Assembly (NCBI GenBank): GCA_015655415.1
Contig: JAATFB010000020.1
Span: 1 to 64,000 of the forward strand
Direction of reading: 5' to 3'
Source: Actinomycetales bacterium
GTDB taxonomy: Bacteria > Actinomycetota > Actinomycetes > Actinomycetales > Microbacteriaceae
DNA: 64,000 nucleotides
Positions 27,309 to 36,683 of this stretch are shown piece after piece (the stretch's first letter is position 1; the number at the start of each line of letters is the position of its first letter). A program made the translations under genes and the position numbers. The notes under the pieces are model-generated. The model made no database searches. It worked only from the letters and a program-made list of their open reading frames with translations, and was not told where the DNA came from.

Positions 27309-28340
27309 ATGCAGTACAGCACTCTGGGCGGCAGCGGAACCGCCGTCTCGCACTTCGCGCTCGGCACCATGACGTTCGGCCATGAGGCCGACGAACCGAC
27401 CTCGCACGCCATCCTCGACGCCTTCGTCGAGGCGGGCGGCACGTTCGTCGACACGGCAGACGTCTACACCCACGGCGCCTCGGAGGAGATCATCGGCAGA
27501 TGGCTCGCCGCCCACCCCGCGGAGGCCGACCAGCTGGTGATCGCCACCAAGGGCCGCTTCCCGATGGGCGACGGTCCGAACGACGCGGGGCTCTCCCGTC
27601 CGCACCTCTCCCGGGCGCTCGACGCCTCGTTGCGGCGCCTCGGCGTCGAGGCCGTCGACCTCTACCAGATGCACGCCTGGGACGCCCTCACCCCGATCGA
27701 GGAGACGCTGCGGTTCCTGGACGACGCGATCACGGCGGGCAAGATCCTGTACTACGGCTTCTCCAACTTCACCGGCTGGCAGCTCACCAAGGCCGTGCAC
27801 GTGGCACGGGCGCACGGCTGGGCCCTCCCGGTCACGCTGCAGCCGCAGTACAACCTGATCGTCCGAGGCATCGAGCACGAGATCGTGCCGGCGGCGCTGG
27901 ACGCCGGCATCGGACTGCTGCCCTGGTCTCCGCTCGCCGGCGGCTGGCTGAGCGGCAAGTACCGTCGCGACCAACCGCCCACCGGCGCGACCCGGCTGGG
28001 GGAGAACCCCGAGCGGGGCATGGAGGCGTGGCGGGCGCGCAACGACGACCCGCGCACCTGGCGCATCCTCGACGTGGTGCAGGAGATCGCCGAGGTGCAC
28101 GGGGCCTCGCCCTCGCAGGTCTCGCTCGCCTGGCTGCTGGCCCAGCCGGCGGTGACCAGCGTCATCCTGGGTGCGCGCACCGTCGACCAGCTCCACGACA
28201 ATCTCGGCGCCGGCGAGATCGAGCTGACGGATGCCCAGCTCGCCGCGCTCGAGGAGGCCAGCGCTCCGCGGGTGGAGGACTATCCGTACGGGAAGCCCGG
28301 CGTCCAGCAGCGGCACCGCAGCATCGAGGGAGGTCGCTGA
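27309..28340 (+). CDS. Aldo/keto reductase (AKR family, YajO/YdhF-like)
   Basis: Oxidoreductase of 343 aa, intact. Tetrad residues lie in TFVDTADVYTHGASEE, VIATKGRF and YQMHAWD. The C-terminal segment SVILGARTVDQLHDNL is the usual NADP-binding motif. AAGGAGG precedes ATG 27309. It follows the broken reductase by 95 bp and may belong to the same MerR-controlled unit. Confidence 0.92.
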   Translation: MQYSTLGGSGTAVSHFALGTMTFGHEADEPTSHAILDAFVEAGGTFVDTADVYTHGASEEIIGRWLAAHPAEADQLVIATKGRFPMGDGPNDAGLSRPHLSRALDASLRRLGVEAVDLYQMHAWDALTPIEETLRFLDDAITAGKILYYGFSNFTGWQLTKAVHVARAHGWALPVTLQPQYNLIVRGIEHEIVPAALDAGIGLLPWSPLAGGWLSGKYRRDQPPTGATRLGENPERGMEAWRARNDDPRTWRILDVVQEIAEVHGASPSQVSLAWLLAQPAVTSVILGARTVDQLHDNLGAGEIELTDAQLAALEEASAPRVEDYPYGKPGVQQRHRSIEGGR

Positions 28341-28372
28341 CGCCCGTCGGTGGCCGGCGCTAGCGTTGGCGC

Positions 28373-31300
28373 ATGTTCCTGCTGAACGGCGCTGCGGCCG
28401 AGGAGACGACGCTCGTGCTGAGCCCGAGCGACCTGTCCACAGCCTCGACGTGCGAGCTCGACTTCCTGCGCCGGCTGGACGGCAGGCTCGGCTGGGGTCC
28501 GGTGGTGGAGAAGCCGGTCGATGCGCTGCTGGAGCGCACCTCGCGGCTGGGCGACGAGCACGAGCGCCGGGCGCTGGAACGCTACCTCCAGCGGTATGGC
28601 GAGGCCGTGGCGCGGTTCGAGCGGCCCGAGCATCCGGACGCTCGGGGCCTGGTCGCGGCCGCCGCCGCGACCGCCGAGGCGTTCCGTGCCGGCGTGCCGG
28701 TGGTCTACCAGGGGGTGTTCTTCGACCCGTTCGACGACGTTCCCGGCTCGTCGCCCGGCGTCCCCGTGGCGTTCGTGGGCTACGCCGACTTCATCGTGCG
28801 CGAGCCCGATGGCCGTTACACCGTGGAGGACACCAAGCTCGCCCGTCGCGCGAAGGTGACGGCGCTGCTCCAGGTGGCCGCATATGCCCTGCGGCTGGAG
28901 CGGATCGGCGTGACGCCGTCCGACGAGGCGCGGCTGCTGCTCGGCGACGGACGCGTGAGCACGCACCGCCTCGCCGACATCGTGCCGGTGTACCGCAAGC
29001 GTGTCGCACGCCTGCACGGCATCGTGCGCGAGCACCTCGCGGACGGGCGGGCCGTGGGGTGGGGCGACGAGCGCTTCGCGGCGTGCGGCCGCTGCGACAC
29101 GTGCGCCGCCGAGGTGGAGCGCACCCGCGACGTGCTGCTGGTCGCGGGGGTGCGCGTGCGGCAGCGTCCACGGTTCGTGGCCGCCGGCGTCCGCACCATC
29201 GACGAGCTCGCGGCCCTGCCGGAGCGCACCGAGGTCGAGGGGGTGGCACCCGCGACGATGACCGCGCTGTGCCAGCAGGCGCGGCTTCAGCTGGCCGCGG
29301 AGGCGGAGCGGAGGATGCGGCCGGACGCCCCGCCTCCCTTCCAGCTCTACCGGCCCGCCGTCCTGGCAGCGCTGCCGCGGCCCGACGACGGCGACATCTT
29401 CTTCGACTTCGAGGGCGATCCGCTCTACACCGAGGCGGACGACGGCCAATGGGGGCTCGACTATCTGTTCGGGGTGCTGCAGACCGACGGCGAGTTCCGG
29501 CCGTTCTGGGCGCACACGTTCGCCCAGGAGCGCGAGGCGCTGGTCGCGTTCCTCCGCGATCTCCGGCGCCGCAGGGCGCAGCACCCCGGCATGCACGTCT
29601 ACCACTACGCGTCGTACGAGCGCACGCACCTGCTGCAGCTGGCGGCACGGCACGGCGTGGGGGAGGACGAGGTCGACGACCTGCTGCGCGATGACGTGCT
29701 GGTCGACCTGTACCCGCTGGTGCGCAAGGCGGTACGCGTCGGGTCCCGTTCCTACTCGATCAAGAAGCTCGAACCGCTGTACATGGGCGCCGAGCTGCGC
29801 ACCGGCGAGGTGCAGGACGCCGGGAGCTCCATCGAGGAGTACGCCGCGGCCCGCGCCCTGCTGCTGGCAGGCGAGGCGGAGGAGGGGCGTCGCCGCCTCG
29901 AGGAGATCGCCGCATACAACCGGTACGACTGCCTCTCGACCCTGCGGCTGAGAGACTGGCTGCTGCATCGAGCCGCGGAGGCAGGCGTGTCCGTCGGGCT
30001 CGCGGCTCCGGAGCGTCCGGTGCCCGAGGTGGAGCCCTCCGCACTGCGTGACGAGCTGCTCGAGCTGGCGGGCGAGTCCGCCGCGCCGCACGTGTCCAGC
30101 GCCGACCGCACCCGCGAGCGGACACCCGACCAGACGGCGGCCGCGTTCGCCGCGGCCGCTCTGGACTACCACCGGCGGGAGCAGAAGAGCTTCTGGTGGG
30201 CGCACTTCGCCCGGCTCGTCGATCCGATCGAGGCGTGGGAGGGCACGCGGGACGTCTTCGTCGTGGAGCGGGGCGAGGTGGAACGGGACTGGCATCGTGA
30301 GGAGGGGCAGAGGATCGACAGGCGGCGGCTGCGGCTGTTCGGGCAGTTCGGCCCCGGCTCCGCCGTGAAGGCGGGCACCGACGCGTTCCTCCTCTACGAG
30401 TTCCCCGGCCCCTTTCCGGCGACCCAGGGCGGTCCGGGCGCGCGCAGCCTGCGCCGCGTCAGGCTCGGGGAGGTCGGCGACGACTGCATCCTGATCGAGG
30501 AGACGCGGCCCGACGACGTGCCGGAGTACCGCGCGCTGCCGAGCGCCGTCACGCCGGGGCCGCCACCCCCGGCCGGTGCCCAGCGCACGGCCATCGAGTC
30601 GTGGTGCCGGTCCATCGTGGACGCGCAGCCGGGGTGGCCGCGGGATCCGGTCACCGACCTGCTGCGCCGGGTGCCGCCGCGCACGACCGGCGCGCCGATG
30701 GCCGAGCGGGCCGGACGAGCGAGCGCGGAGTCCCTCGTCGACGAGGTGACGCGCGCCGTCGCAGACCTGGCCGACTCCTACCTCGCCGTGCAGGGACCGC
30801 CCGGCACGGGCAAGACATTCCTGGGCGCTCACGTCATCGCCTCCCTCGTGCGCGACCGGCGATGGCGGATCGGCGTGGTCGCCCAGTCGCACGCCGTCGT
30901 GGAGAACCTGCTCGCCCAGGTCGTCGTCACGGCGGGGCTCGAGGCCGCACTGGTGGGCAAGGTGCCGCAGAGCGGGGCGGATCCCGACCCGGACTGCCCG
31001 TTCACGGTGCTGCCCAGGGACGGTCAGCTCGCGTTCGCCCTCGACCGTGTCGGCACCGGCTGCGTGATCGGGGGCACCGCCTGGGACTTCAGCAACCCTG
31101 GCCGCGTTCCCGCGCGCAGCCTCGATCTCCTCGTCATCGACGAGGCCGGGCAGTTCTCCCTGGCGGCGACGGCCGCCTCGGCCGTCTCGGCCCGGAGGCT
31201 GCTCCTGCTGGGCGACCCGCAGCAGCTGCCGCAGGTGAGCCAGGGGCTGCACCCCGAGCCGATCGACCGGTCCGCGCTGGGCTGGATCAGCGACGGCCAC

Positions 31301-31924
31301 GACGTGCTGCCGGAGGGTCTGGGCTTCTTCCTGCCTCAGACCAGGCGGATGCATCCGGCGCTCGCCGCCCCCGTCTCGGCGCTATCGTACGAGGGGCGGC
31401 TGCGCGCACATCCGGAGGCCGCGTCCCGTTTCCTGGGTGGCATCGAGCCGGGGCTGCACCCGCAACCGGTGCATCACGACGGCGACTCCACGCAGTCGCA
31501 GGCCGAGGCGCGCCGGGTGGTCGAGCTCGTCCAGCAGGTGCTCGGTCGTCCCTGGCGCGAGAACGGGCGGGAGCGGCCGCTCGCCGCCGACGACGTCATC
31601 GTCGTCACCCCCTACAACGCGCAGCTCGCCCTCGTGCGAGACGCCCTGGCGGACGCCGGCCACGGCGCGGTGCGGGCCGGCACAGTCGACAGGTTCCAGG
31701 GTCGTGAGGCGGTGGTGGCGATCGTGTCGCTGGCGGCGTCCTCTGCGGAGTACGCGCCTCGCGGCATGGGCTTCCTCATCATGAAGAACCGGCTCAACGT
31801 CGCGGTCTCCCGGGCGAAGTGGGCGGCGTACCTGGTCTACTCGCCCGCTCTCACCGAGCATCTGCCGCACCGTCCGGAGGGCCTCGCCGAGCTGAGCGCG
31901 TTCATCCGGCTGGTCGAGGGCTGA
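28373..31924 (+). CDS. TM0106-type RecB-like nuclease fused to a superfamily 1 helicase
   Basis: Multidomain nucleic-acid enzyme of 1183 aa. The N-terminal RecB-like nuclease region includes VEDTKLARRAKVTALLQVAA, followed by a Cys cluster (CGRCDTC) near 237. A RNase H-like segment starts at about 343 (IFFDFEGDPLYTE). The C-terminal half is a UPF1/DNA2-like helicase: Walker A GPPGTGKT near 806, Walker B LVIDEAGQF near 921, and VDRFQGREA before the end. The fusion suggests processing of DNA or RNA ends, but no substrate is known to me. It stands alone. Confidence 0.85.
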   Translation: MFLLNGAAAEETTLVLSPSDLSTASTCELDFLRRLDGRLGWGPVVEKPVDALLERTSRLGDEHERRALERYLQRYGEAVARFERPEHPDARGLVAAAAATAEAFRAGVPVVYQGVFFDPFDDVPGSSPGVPVAFVGYADFIVREPDGRYTVEDTKLARRAKVTALLQVAAYALRLERIGVTPSDEARLLLGDGRVSTHRLADIVPVYRKRVARLHGIVREHLADGRAVGWGDERFAACGRCDTCAAEVERTRDVLLVAGVRVRQRPRFVAAGVRTIDELAALPERTEVEGVAPATMTALCQQARLQLAAEAERRMRPDAPPPFQLYRPAVLAALPRPDDGDIFFDFEGDPLYTEADDGQWGLDYLFGVLQTDGEFRPFWAHTFAQEREALVAFLRDLRRRRAQHPGMHVYHYASYERTHLLQLAARHGVGEDEVDDLLRDDVLVDLYPLVRKAVRVGSRSYSIKKLEPLYMGAELRTGEVQDAGSSIEEYAAARALLLAGEAEEGRRRLEEIAAYNRYDCLSTLRLRDWLLHRAAEAGVSVGLAAPERPVPEVEPSALRDELLELAGESAAPHVSSADRTRERTPDQTAAAFAAAALDYHRREQKSFWWAHFARLVDPIEAWEGTRDVFVVERGEVERDWHREEGQRIDRRRLRLFGQFGPGSAVKAGTDAFLLYEFPGPFPATQGGPGARSLRRVRLGEVGDDCILIEETRPDDVPEYRALPSAVTPGPPPPAGAQRTAIESWCRSIVDAQPGWPRDPVTDLLRRVPPRTTGAPMAERAGRASAESLVDEVTRAVADLADSYLAVQGPPGTGKTFLGAHVIASLVRDRRWRIGVVAQSHAVVENLLAQVVVTAGLEAALVGKVPQSGADPDPDCPFTVLPRDGQLAFALDRVGTGCVIGGTAWDFSNPGRVPARSLDLLVIDEAGQFSLAATAASAVSARRLLLLGDPQQLPQVSQGLHPEPIDRSALGWISDGHDVLPEGLGFFLPQTRRMHPALAAPVSALSYEGRLRAHPEAASRFLGGIEPGLHPQPVHHDGDSTQSQAEARRVVELVQQVLGRPWRENGRERPLAADDVIVVTPYNAQLALVRDALADAGHGAVRAGTVDRFQGREAVVAIVSLAASSAEYAPRGMGFLIMKNRLNVAVSRAKWAAYLVYSPALTEHLPHRPEGLAELSAFIRLVEG

Positions 31925-31933
31925 GGCGGTCGG

Positions 31934-32173
31934 TCAGCGGCCCGGCGCCGCCGGGCCGCGCCCTTCCGAGTCCCTTCGTGCGGTACGCCGCCTGCCGATC
32001 CAGGCTCCGATGAGGATCGCGCCGAGCGCCGCGAGCACGAAGCCCGTGGCCTGCATCCATCCGATGCCGCCGGTGGGGAGCCCCGTGGTGATCGCGACGA
32101 TCACCTGGCGGCCGAAGCCCGCGGCCAGGCCCAGCACGACGAGCACGATTCCGATCGGGAGAAGGGCCTTCAC
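31934..32173 (-). CDS. Small two-helix membrane protein (DUF3185-like)
   Basis: A 79-aa protein with two hydrophobic helices (about 3-25 and 40-62) and a basic C-terminal tail, starting at GTG. The N-terminal pattern LPIGIVLVVLGLAAG resembles small DUF3185-type membrane proteins, but the assignment is tentative. Confidence 0.6.
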   Translation of the reverse strand: MKALLPIGIVLVVLGLAAGFGRQVIVAITTGLPTGGIGWMQATGFVLAALGAILIGAWIGRRRTARRDSEGRGPAAPGR

Positions 32174-32218
32174 GAGGGACAGCCTAGAGGGTGGGGCCGG
32201 GTCGTCCGGCTCGGGGTG

Positions 32219-32725
32219 TCACGCGGCGGCGGCCGGAAGGGAGGCCTCGATCGCCTCGATCACGGCGGGGTCGTCGGGCTCCGTGCGCGGGCGGAAACGT
32301 CGCACCCCGCCGTCGGGAGCGACCAGGAACTTCTCGAAGTTCCACTGCACCCGCCCGGCCTTGCCGGAGGCGTCCGGGGTCTTCTTCAGCGCCTGATAGA
32401 GCGGGTGCGCCGACCTGCCGTTGATCCGGATCCTTTCGAACATCGGGAAGGTGACGCCCCAGGTGGTCGAGCAGTACGACTTGATGGCGTCCTCGCTTCC
32501 CAGCTCCTGCAGGAACTGGTTGCTCGGGAAGCCGAGCACCGTGAAGCCGCGGCCGCCGTAGGTCTCCTGCAGTCTCTCGAGCTTCTCGTACTGCGGGGCG
32601 AGGCCGCATCGTGAGGCGACGTTGACGATGAGCAGCGCCTTGCCGTCGAAGGCGCGCAGCGAGGTGCTCTCGCCGTCGATGGTGGTGAGCGGGATGTCCC
32701 AGGAGGACTCGGGAAGTGTGGTCAT
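32219..32725 (-). CDS. Glutathione peroxidase family thiol peroxidase
   Basis: Peroxidase of 168 aa using a Cys instead of selenocysteine. The peroxidatic C40 is in NVASRCGLAPQYEKL; Ala replaces the more usual Thr after CGL. The conserved Gln is in LGFPSNQF and the Trp in VQWNFEKFLV. In bacteria lacking glutathione, such proteins are normally reduced by thioredoxin. The start at 32725 fits the family; upstream codons overlap the divergent aminopeptidase gene. Confidence 0.92.
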   Translation of the reverse strand: MTTLPESSWDIPLTTIDGESTSLRAFDGKALLIVNVASRCGLAPQYEKLERLQETYGGRGFTVLGFPSNQFLQELGSEDAIKSYCSTTWGVTFPMFERIRINGRSAHPLYQALKKTPDASGKAGRVQWNFEKFLVAPDGGVRRFRPRTEPDDPAVIEAIEASLPAAAA

Positions 32726-32783
32726 GGTGACGAGCGTAGGTCGCGCGCCCCGGGGCGGGGGCATCGCGTGCCAGCATGATGCC

Positions 32784-34076
32784 ATGGCATCCGAGTTCAT
32801 CGACGATTTCACCGAGTTCGTGCAGGCTTCGCCGTCGTCGTATCACGCCGCCGCGGAGGTGGCGGCCCGAGCGCAGGCCGCCGGATTCGCTCGCGTCGAG
32901 GAGACGGACGCCTGGTCGGTCGGCGGCTCGGGCGTCCCGGCGCGTGGCGTGCTGGTGCGCGATGGCGCCGTGGTCGCCTGGTCCGTCCCGGCCGACGCCG
33001 GCCCGGTCACCGGGTTCCGCATCGTGGGGGCGCACACCGACTCACCCGGCTTCGCCCTCAAGCCGAGGCCGACGACCGGCTCGGCCGGATGGCTGCAGGC
33101 GGGTCTGGAGGTGTACGGCGGTCCTCTGCTGAACTCGTGGCTCGATCGCGAGCTGGAGCTCGCCGGCCGGATCGTGACCCGCGACGGCGTCGAGCGGCTG
33201 GTGCGCACGGGGCCGCTCCTGCGCATCCCGCAGCTGGCCGTGCACCTGGACCGCAGCGTGAACGCCGACGGACTCGTGCTCGACAGGCAGCGGCACACCT
33301 CGCCGGTGTGGGGCGTCGGCGACGTCGCGGCCGCCGACCTGCTCGCGCGGGTGGTCGAGGGGAGCGGGGTCGAGGCATCCGAGGTCGCCGGGTTCGACCT
33401 GGTGACGGCCGACACCCAGCCGCCGCGCGTGTTCGGCCTGGACGGCACGCTGCTGGCCAGCCAGCGGTTGGACAATCTGATCTCCGTGTACGCGGGGCTG
33501 CGCGCGCTGCTGGACACGGCGGGTGCCGGCGCGGCACCGTCGGGGCAGATCGACGTGCTCGTCGCGTTCGACCACGAGGAGATCGGCTCCGAGACCCGGT
33601 CGGGTGCGAGCGGTCCGATCCTGCACGATGTGCTCACCCGCGTGGTCCGTTCGCTCGGCGCCGACGGCGAGGACGTGCAGCGCGCCTACGCGGCGTCGTG
33701 GTGCGTCTCGGCCGACGCGGGCCACGCGGTGCACCCGAACTACCCGGAGAGGCACGATGCGGCGAATCGCCCGGTGGCCGGCGGCGGCCCGCTGTTGAAG
33801 ATCAACGCCAGCCGGCGGTACGCCACGGACGCGCACGGCGCCGCGCTCTGGGCCCGGCTGTGCTCCGCTGCCGGGGTCGCGTATCAGGAGTTCGTGTCGA
33901 ACAACGACGTGCCCTGCGGCACGACCATCGGACCGCTCACCGCCACCCGGCTCGGCATCCGCACCGTCGATGTCGGCGTCCCCCTGCTGTCGATGCACTC
34001 CGCACGTGAGCTGTGTCACGTCGACGACCTTGAGGCGCTCGCACGCGCCCTCGGGGCGTTCTTCGCCGGGCGGTAG
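32784..34076 (+). CDS. M18 family aminopeptidase
   Basis: Zinc aminopeptidase of 430 aa, a normal length for the bacterial family. Metal-binding segments are VGAHTDSPGF, FDHEEIGSETRSGA and SADAGHAVHPNYPERHD, with a final ligand His in PLLSMHSARELC. No signal peptide, hence cytoplasmic peptide turnover. The start at ATG 32784 gives the usual N-terminus (FIDDFTEFVQASPSSYHA). It is divergent from the glutathione peroxidase gene by 58 bp. Confidence 0.93.
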   Translation: MASEFIDDFTEFVQASPSSYHAAAEVAARAQAAGFARVEETDAWSVGGSGVPARGVLVRDGAVVAWSVPADAGPVTGFRIVGAHTDSPGFALKPRPTTGSAGWLQAGLEVYGGPLLNSWLDRELELAGRIVTRDGVERLVRTGPLLRIPQLAVHLDRSVNADGLVLDRQRHTSPVWGVGDVAAADLLARVVEGSGVEASEVAGFDLVTADTQPPRVFGLDGTLLASQRLDNLISVYAGLRALLDTAGAGAAPSGQIDVLVAFDHEEIGSETRSGASGPILHDVLTRVVRSLGADGEDVQRAYAASWCVSADAGHAVHPNYPERHDAANRPVAGGGPLLKINASRRYATDAHGAALWARLCSAAGVAYQEFVSNNDVPCGTTIGPLTATRLGIRTVDVGVPLLSMHSARELCHVDDLEALARALGAFFAGR

Positions 34077-34144
34077 TTCAGGGATCCGGCTGCGTCATGA
34101 CCCGAGCGGGACGATCGGCGGGTCAGAGGTCGTCAGGGCCGGAG

Positions 34145-34543
34145 TCAGCGGGTACGGGACCGGCGTGACGCGCGCTCGTCCTTGATGCGCGCGTTCTCGG
34201 CCCGCACCGCCGCCTGTGTGGCGCGCTCGCGCACCAGCCACTCGGGCGGGGAGGCGAGCAGCCGGCGGATCTGCTCCGTCGTGAGCGCCTCCTTCACCCC
34301 GGCCCGGGCGAGCCCGCTGGTCGAGACGCCCAGCTTGCGGGCGACCACCTCGCGCGGATGCGGTCCACTTCGGCGCAGGTCCGCGAGCCAGGCGGGCGGA
34401 TCGGCCTGCAGCGCGGCGAACCGCTCCCGGGTGATCGCCGACGCCCGGAACTCCTCCGGCGTCGCCGGCAGGTAGACGCCGAGCTTCCTGGCTGCGGTCT
34501 CGGGTCTCATGGCGCCCGGACCCGGCTGAAGCGTTTCGCTCAT
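34145..34543 (-). CDS. DUF5997 family protein
   Basis: A 132-aa basic soluble protein. Two repeated themes, AARKLGVYLPATPEEFR and VARKLGVSTSGLARAG, look like helix-turn-helix elements and match the actinobacterial DUF5997 family. GGGGGA precedes ATG 34543. It lies at the left edge of the integrative island. With the island removed it would stand divergent to the LysR-type substrate-binding gene at 46547, which suggests an original gene pair split by integration. Confidence 0.82.
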   Translation of the reverse strand: MSETLQPGPGAMRPETAARKLGVYLPATPEEFRASAITRERFAALQADPPAWLADLRRSGPHPREVVARKLGVSTSGLARAGVKEALTTEQIRRLLASPPEWLVRERATQAAVRAENARIKDERASRRSRTR

Positions 34544-34701
34544 TCCCCCAGCGTATCGAGGCCGCCGGCGGGGCCCGGGCCGCTCCGTGCGCCGACGGAT
34601 GGCCAGGCGAAGGGGTGCCGCGCCGGATCCGGTCGACGCGGCGGGTAGCGTGGGCGTCGAGGCGCGGCCGGCGCGGCCGGTCCCACGGGCGAGGCGAACG
34701 A

Positions 34702-34708
34702 GACAAGG
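34702..34708. other. Candidate left attachment half-site (attL core)
   Basis: GACAAGG occurs here and again at 46532-46538, flanking the low-GC island. Base composition drops sharply just to the right. Seven bases alone could match by chance, but both copies sit exactly at the composition borders. Confidence 0.45.
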
Positions 34709-34785
34709 TCTAAACGGGGCGATTCGGACCGCTAGGTCGGAGCAGGATGGGCACACCGGCGTTGCCCATCAAAATGAAGGGTGCT

Positions 34786-35457
34786 TCAAGCTGGCTCGGA
34801 TGCACTTTCTCCGGTGTTCTGGGCAGAATGCGCTCGAACACGGTCCATAGCCTGCTCTAGCACTGTCTGGGATTCCGCCCCTACTATTCCTGGGAGGACG
34901 ATCCTCCACATATCCACCATCCAGTCGACCAATTCAACACGACGACCGAGATCATTGGCGACCTGTTGAGTTCCGAAGAATCCGCTAACAAGGACACGGG
35001 CAGTCGCTTGAAGGTCAAGGCCGGGGAGTACCTGCCCTCTCTCACGGGCGCCGCGCAGCGCCACCTCTGTAATCGCAAGCCAGTCGATGTACGGAGTGGG
35101 AAGGACGATTTCGACAACCTTGGCTTCGCGCTGGATGCGCACTGCCGCGCGCACCATCACATCATCCCGAAACCGTTGCGCGACCTCCAAGCACACGGCA
35201 ATAAGTGATCCAATGCCGAACGAGCCATCCTCCCGGTACGGCTCGACGATCGCAGGCACCTGCCTGTAGAACGCCTCGACGATTCCAGACGCGAACGACG
35301 CCTTGCTTGGAAAGTGGTAGCTAAGGGCGCCCTTCGACTTTCCGAGCTTGTCCGCGATTCCCTGAATCGTCGCGCCCGCGTACCCACGGTCATCGAACTC
35401 GGCAGCCGCGGCCTGAAGTAGGGATCTTCGCATCTCCGTCGACCTGACCTGGACCAC
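34786..35457 (-). CDS. TetR family regulator, gamma-butyrolactone-receptor-like
   Basis: Repressor of 223 aa. The helix-turn-helix reads GYAGATIQGIADKLGKSKGA followed by LSYHFPSKASFASG, close to the ScbR/ArpA group of signalling-butyrolactone receptors. GTG 35457 is chosen as start because GGGAG lies seven bases upstream and the N-terminus then matches TetR proteins; the longer frame adds 16 unlikely residues. It is downstream of, and parallel to, the nine-gene operon, separated by 146 bp. A palindrome inside the operon promoter (44184) is a possible target. Ligand unknown. Confidence 0.82.
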   Translation of the reverse strand: MVQVRSTEMRRSLLQAAAAEFDDRGYAGATIQGIADKLGKSKGALSYHFPSKASFASGIVEAFYRQVPAIVEPYREDGSFGIGSLIAVCLEVAQRFRDDVMVRAAVRIQREAKVVEIVLPTPYIDWLAITEVALRGARERGQVLPGLDLQATARVLVSGFFGTQQVANDLGRRVELVDWMVDMWRIVLPGIVGAESQTVLEQAMDRVRAHSAQNTGESASEPA

Positions 35458-35603
35458 GGCCGACTCCCTTCGCGCGAGATGCCTCAAACATATCGTCAGC
35501 GACACACGATCCGGAACCTACGGGACGCAGTATGGGGTTAAGCGCGGCGGCACTGGACGCGATGGCGGGCAAGGCAAGTACGCCACGGCGCTAGACCGCG
35601 ACT

Positions 35604-36683
35604 TCACTGCACACTACCCGAGGACCTCCAGCTTTCAACATCCTCAACTGTGGACTGTTGCCCGGCAGATTCACTATCCCGCCAGTCGAACGCAAGACCC
35701 CCCGGATCAATATCGCGGGTGGCGAGCAGCGAGTAGACCTCGGTTGCTTGCTCAGGCCGCGCGATTAGGGTGATCAGCTCAGCGCCCACTCGACCTGCCG
35801 CGCTAGCACGAAAATGCATACTAACGAACGAGCTGTACGTATGCGGTTCCAGAGCTGCGCCGCTGCGAGGAATCCTTGTGTCGTGAACGCCGAGGTAGTT
35901 GAGGCCTTTTGACATGAACCCCTGCCCCACGGAACGCTTGGAGGGGAAGGCGGGGTCGCCAACCGCCACGACCGTGCCCCCCGCCACCGCCAGGTCGCCA
36001 GCGTACGCCAACACAGATGCATCACCGGTGACATCAAAAACTATGTCTGCACCGCGGCCTCCGGTGAGCTCCATCACTGTCGAAGTCGATGAGTCCGCGC
36101 GACTGGCAACGTGACTTACGGCCGTCACTTCAATCCCAGGCAGAGCTGGTCTCCGCCGAGAAACGATGATGCAATTCGACGCTCCGGCGATTGCGGCCCA
36201 CTGGGCCACCAAGACCGCAAGGGGACCTCCGCCGATGACGACAATGGTGGCCTGAAACACGCGGCCTGCCCGCCATATGGCCTCTTGCGCTATCGCAGAT
36301 AGTGCGAACGTCAGGGCGCCGAGGTCCGAGACATCGTCCGGGACTCGCCATGCCCAGCCGAAAGTTGCCATGGTGAATCGACTGTGAGGACCTTTGAGCG
36401 CAACCCGATCTCCCAAGGCAAACCTCTCGGAACTCGGCCCACGGGATTCGACGACAGTTCCTACACAGCTGTATCCGGGATGGAACGGGTACTCAACCCA
36501 CCTCGACCAGTTTGAAGGTACTTCGAACTGCCCGGATAGACAGACTGACTCCGTACCCTTGCTCACCATTGAGTACGACGTTCTAACCAATATTCCGTCG
36601 TCGCCTGTTGCTGGGACCGGTGCCTCTTCAAGTTCAGCGTGCCCCGCCTTCGGAAACACGACCGCGACATTACGCCTTGTCAT
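35604..36683 (-). CDS. Medium-chain dehydrogenase/reductase (zinc-type alcohol dehydrogenase-like)
   Basis: NAD(P)-dependent oxidoreductase of 359 aa, last gene of the operon. The N-terminal catalytic domain has TSYSMVSKGTE and YPFHPGYSCVGTVVE, and the Rossmann fold has VVIGGGPLAVLVAQWAAIAG. The usual catalytic zinc ligands (Cys/His in GHE-type motifs) and structural Cys cluster are not evident. This resembles the SxVSxGTE subgroup, which includes BchC and sugar-modifying enzymes. The start overlaps the MFS stop as ATGA (36680-36683). Oxidation or reduction of a sugar or alcohol group in a pathway product is a reasonable guess only. Confidence 0.85.
   Translation of the reverse strand: MTRRNVAVVFPKAGHAELEEAPVPATGDDGILVRTSYSMVSKGTESVCLSGQFEVPSNWSRWVEYPFHPGYSCVGTVVESRGPSSERFALGDRVALKGPHSRFTMATFGWAWRVPDDVSDLGALTFALSAIAQEAIWRAGRVFQATIVVIGGGPLAVLVAQWAAIAGASNCIIVSRRRPALPGIEVTAVSHVASRADSSTSTVMELTGGRGADIVFDVTGDASVLAYAGDLAVAGGTVVAVGDPAFPSKRSVGQGFMSKGLNYLGVHDTRIPRSGAALEPHTYSSFVSMHFRASAAGRVGAELITLIARPEQATEVYSLLATRDIDPGGLAFDWRDSESAGQQSTVEDVESWRSSGSVQ

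Noticed and set aside
28280-31354. 1024-codon minus-strand frame
   Set aside because: Antisense of the RecB-like nuclease/helicase, whose motifs are clear; no motifs in the opposite strand.
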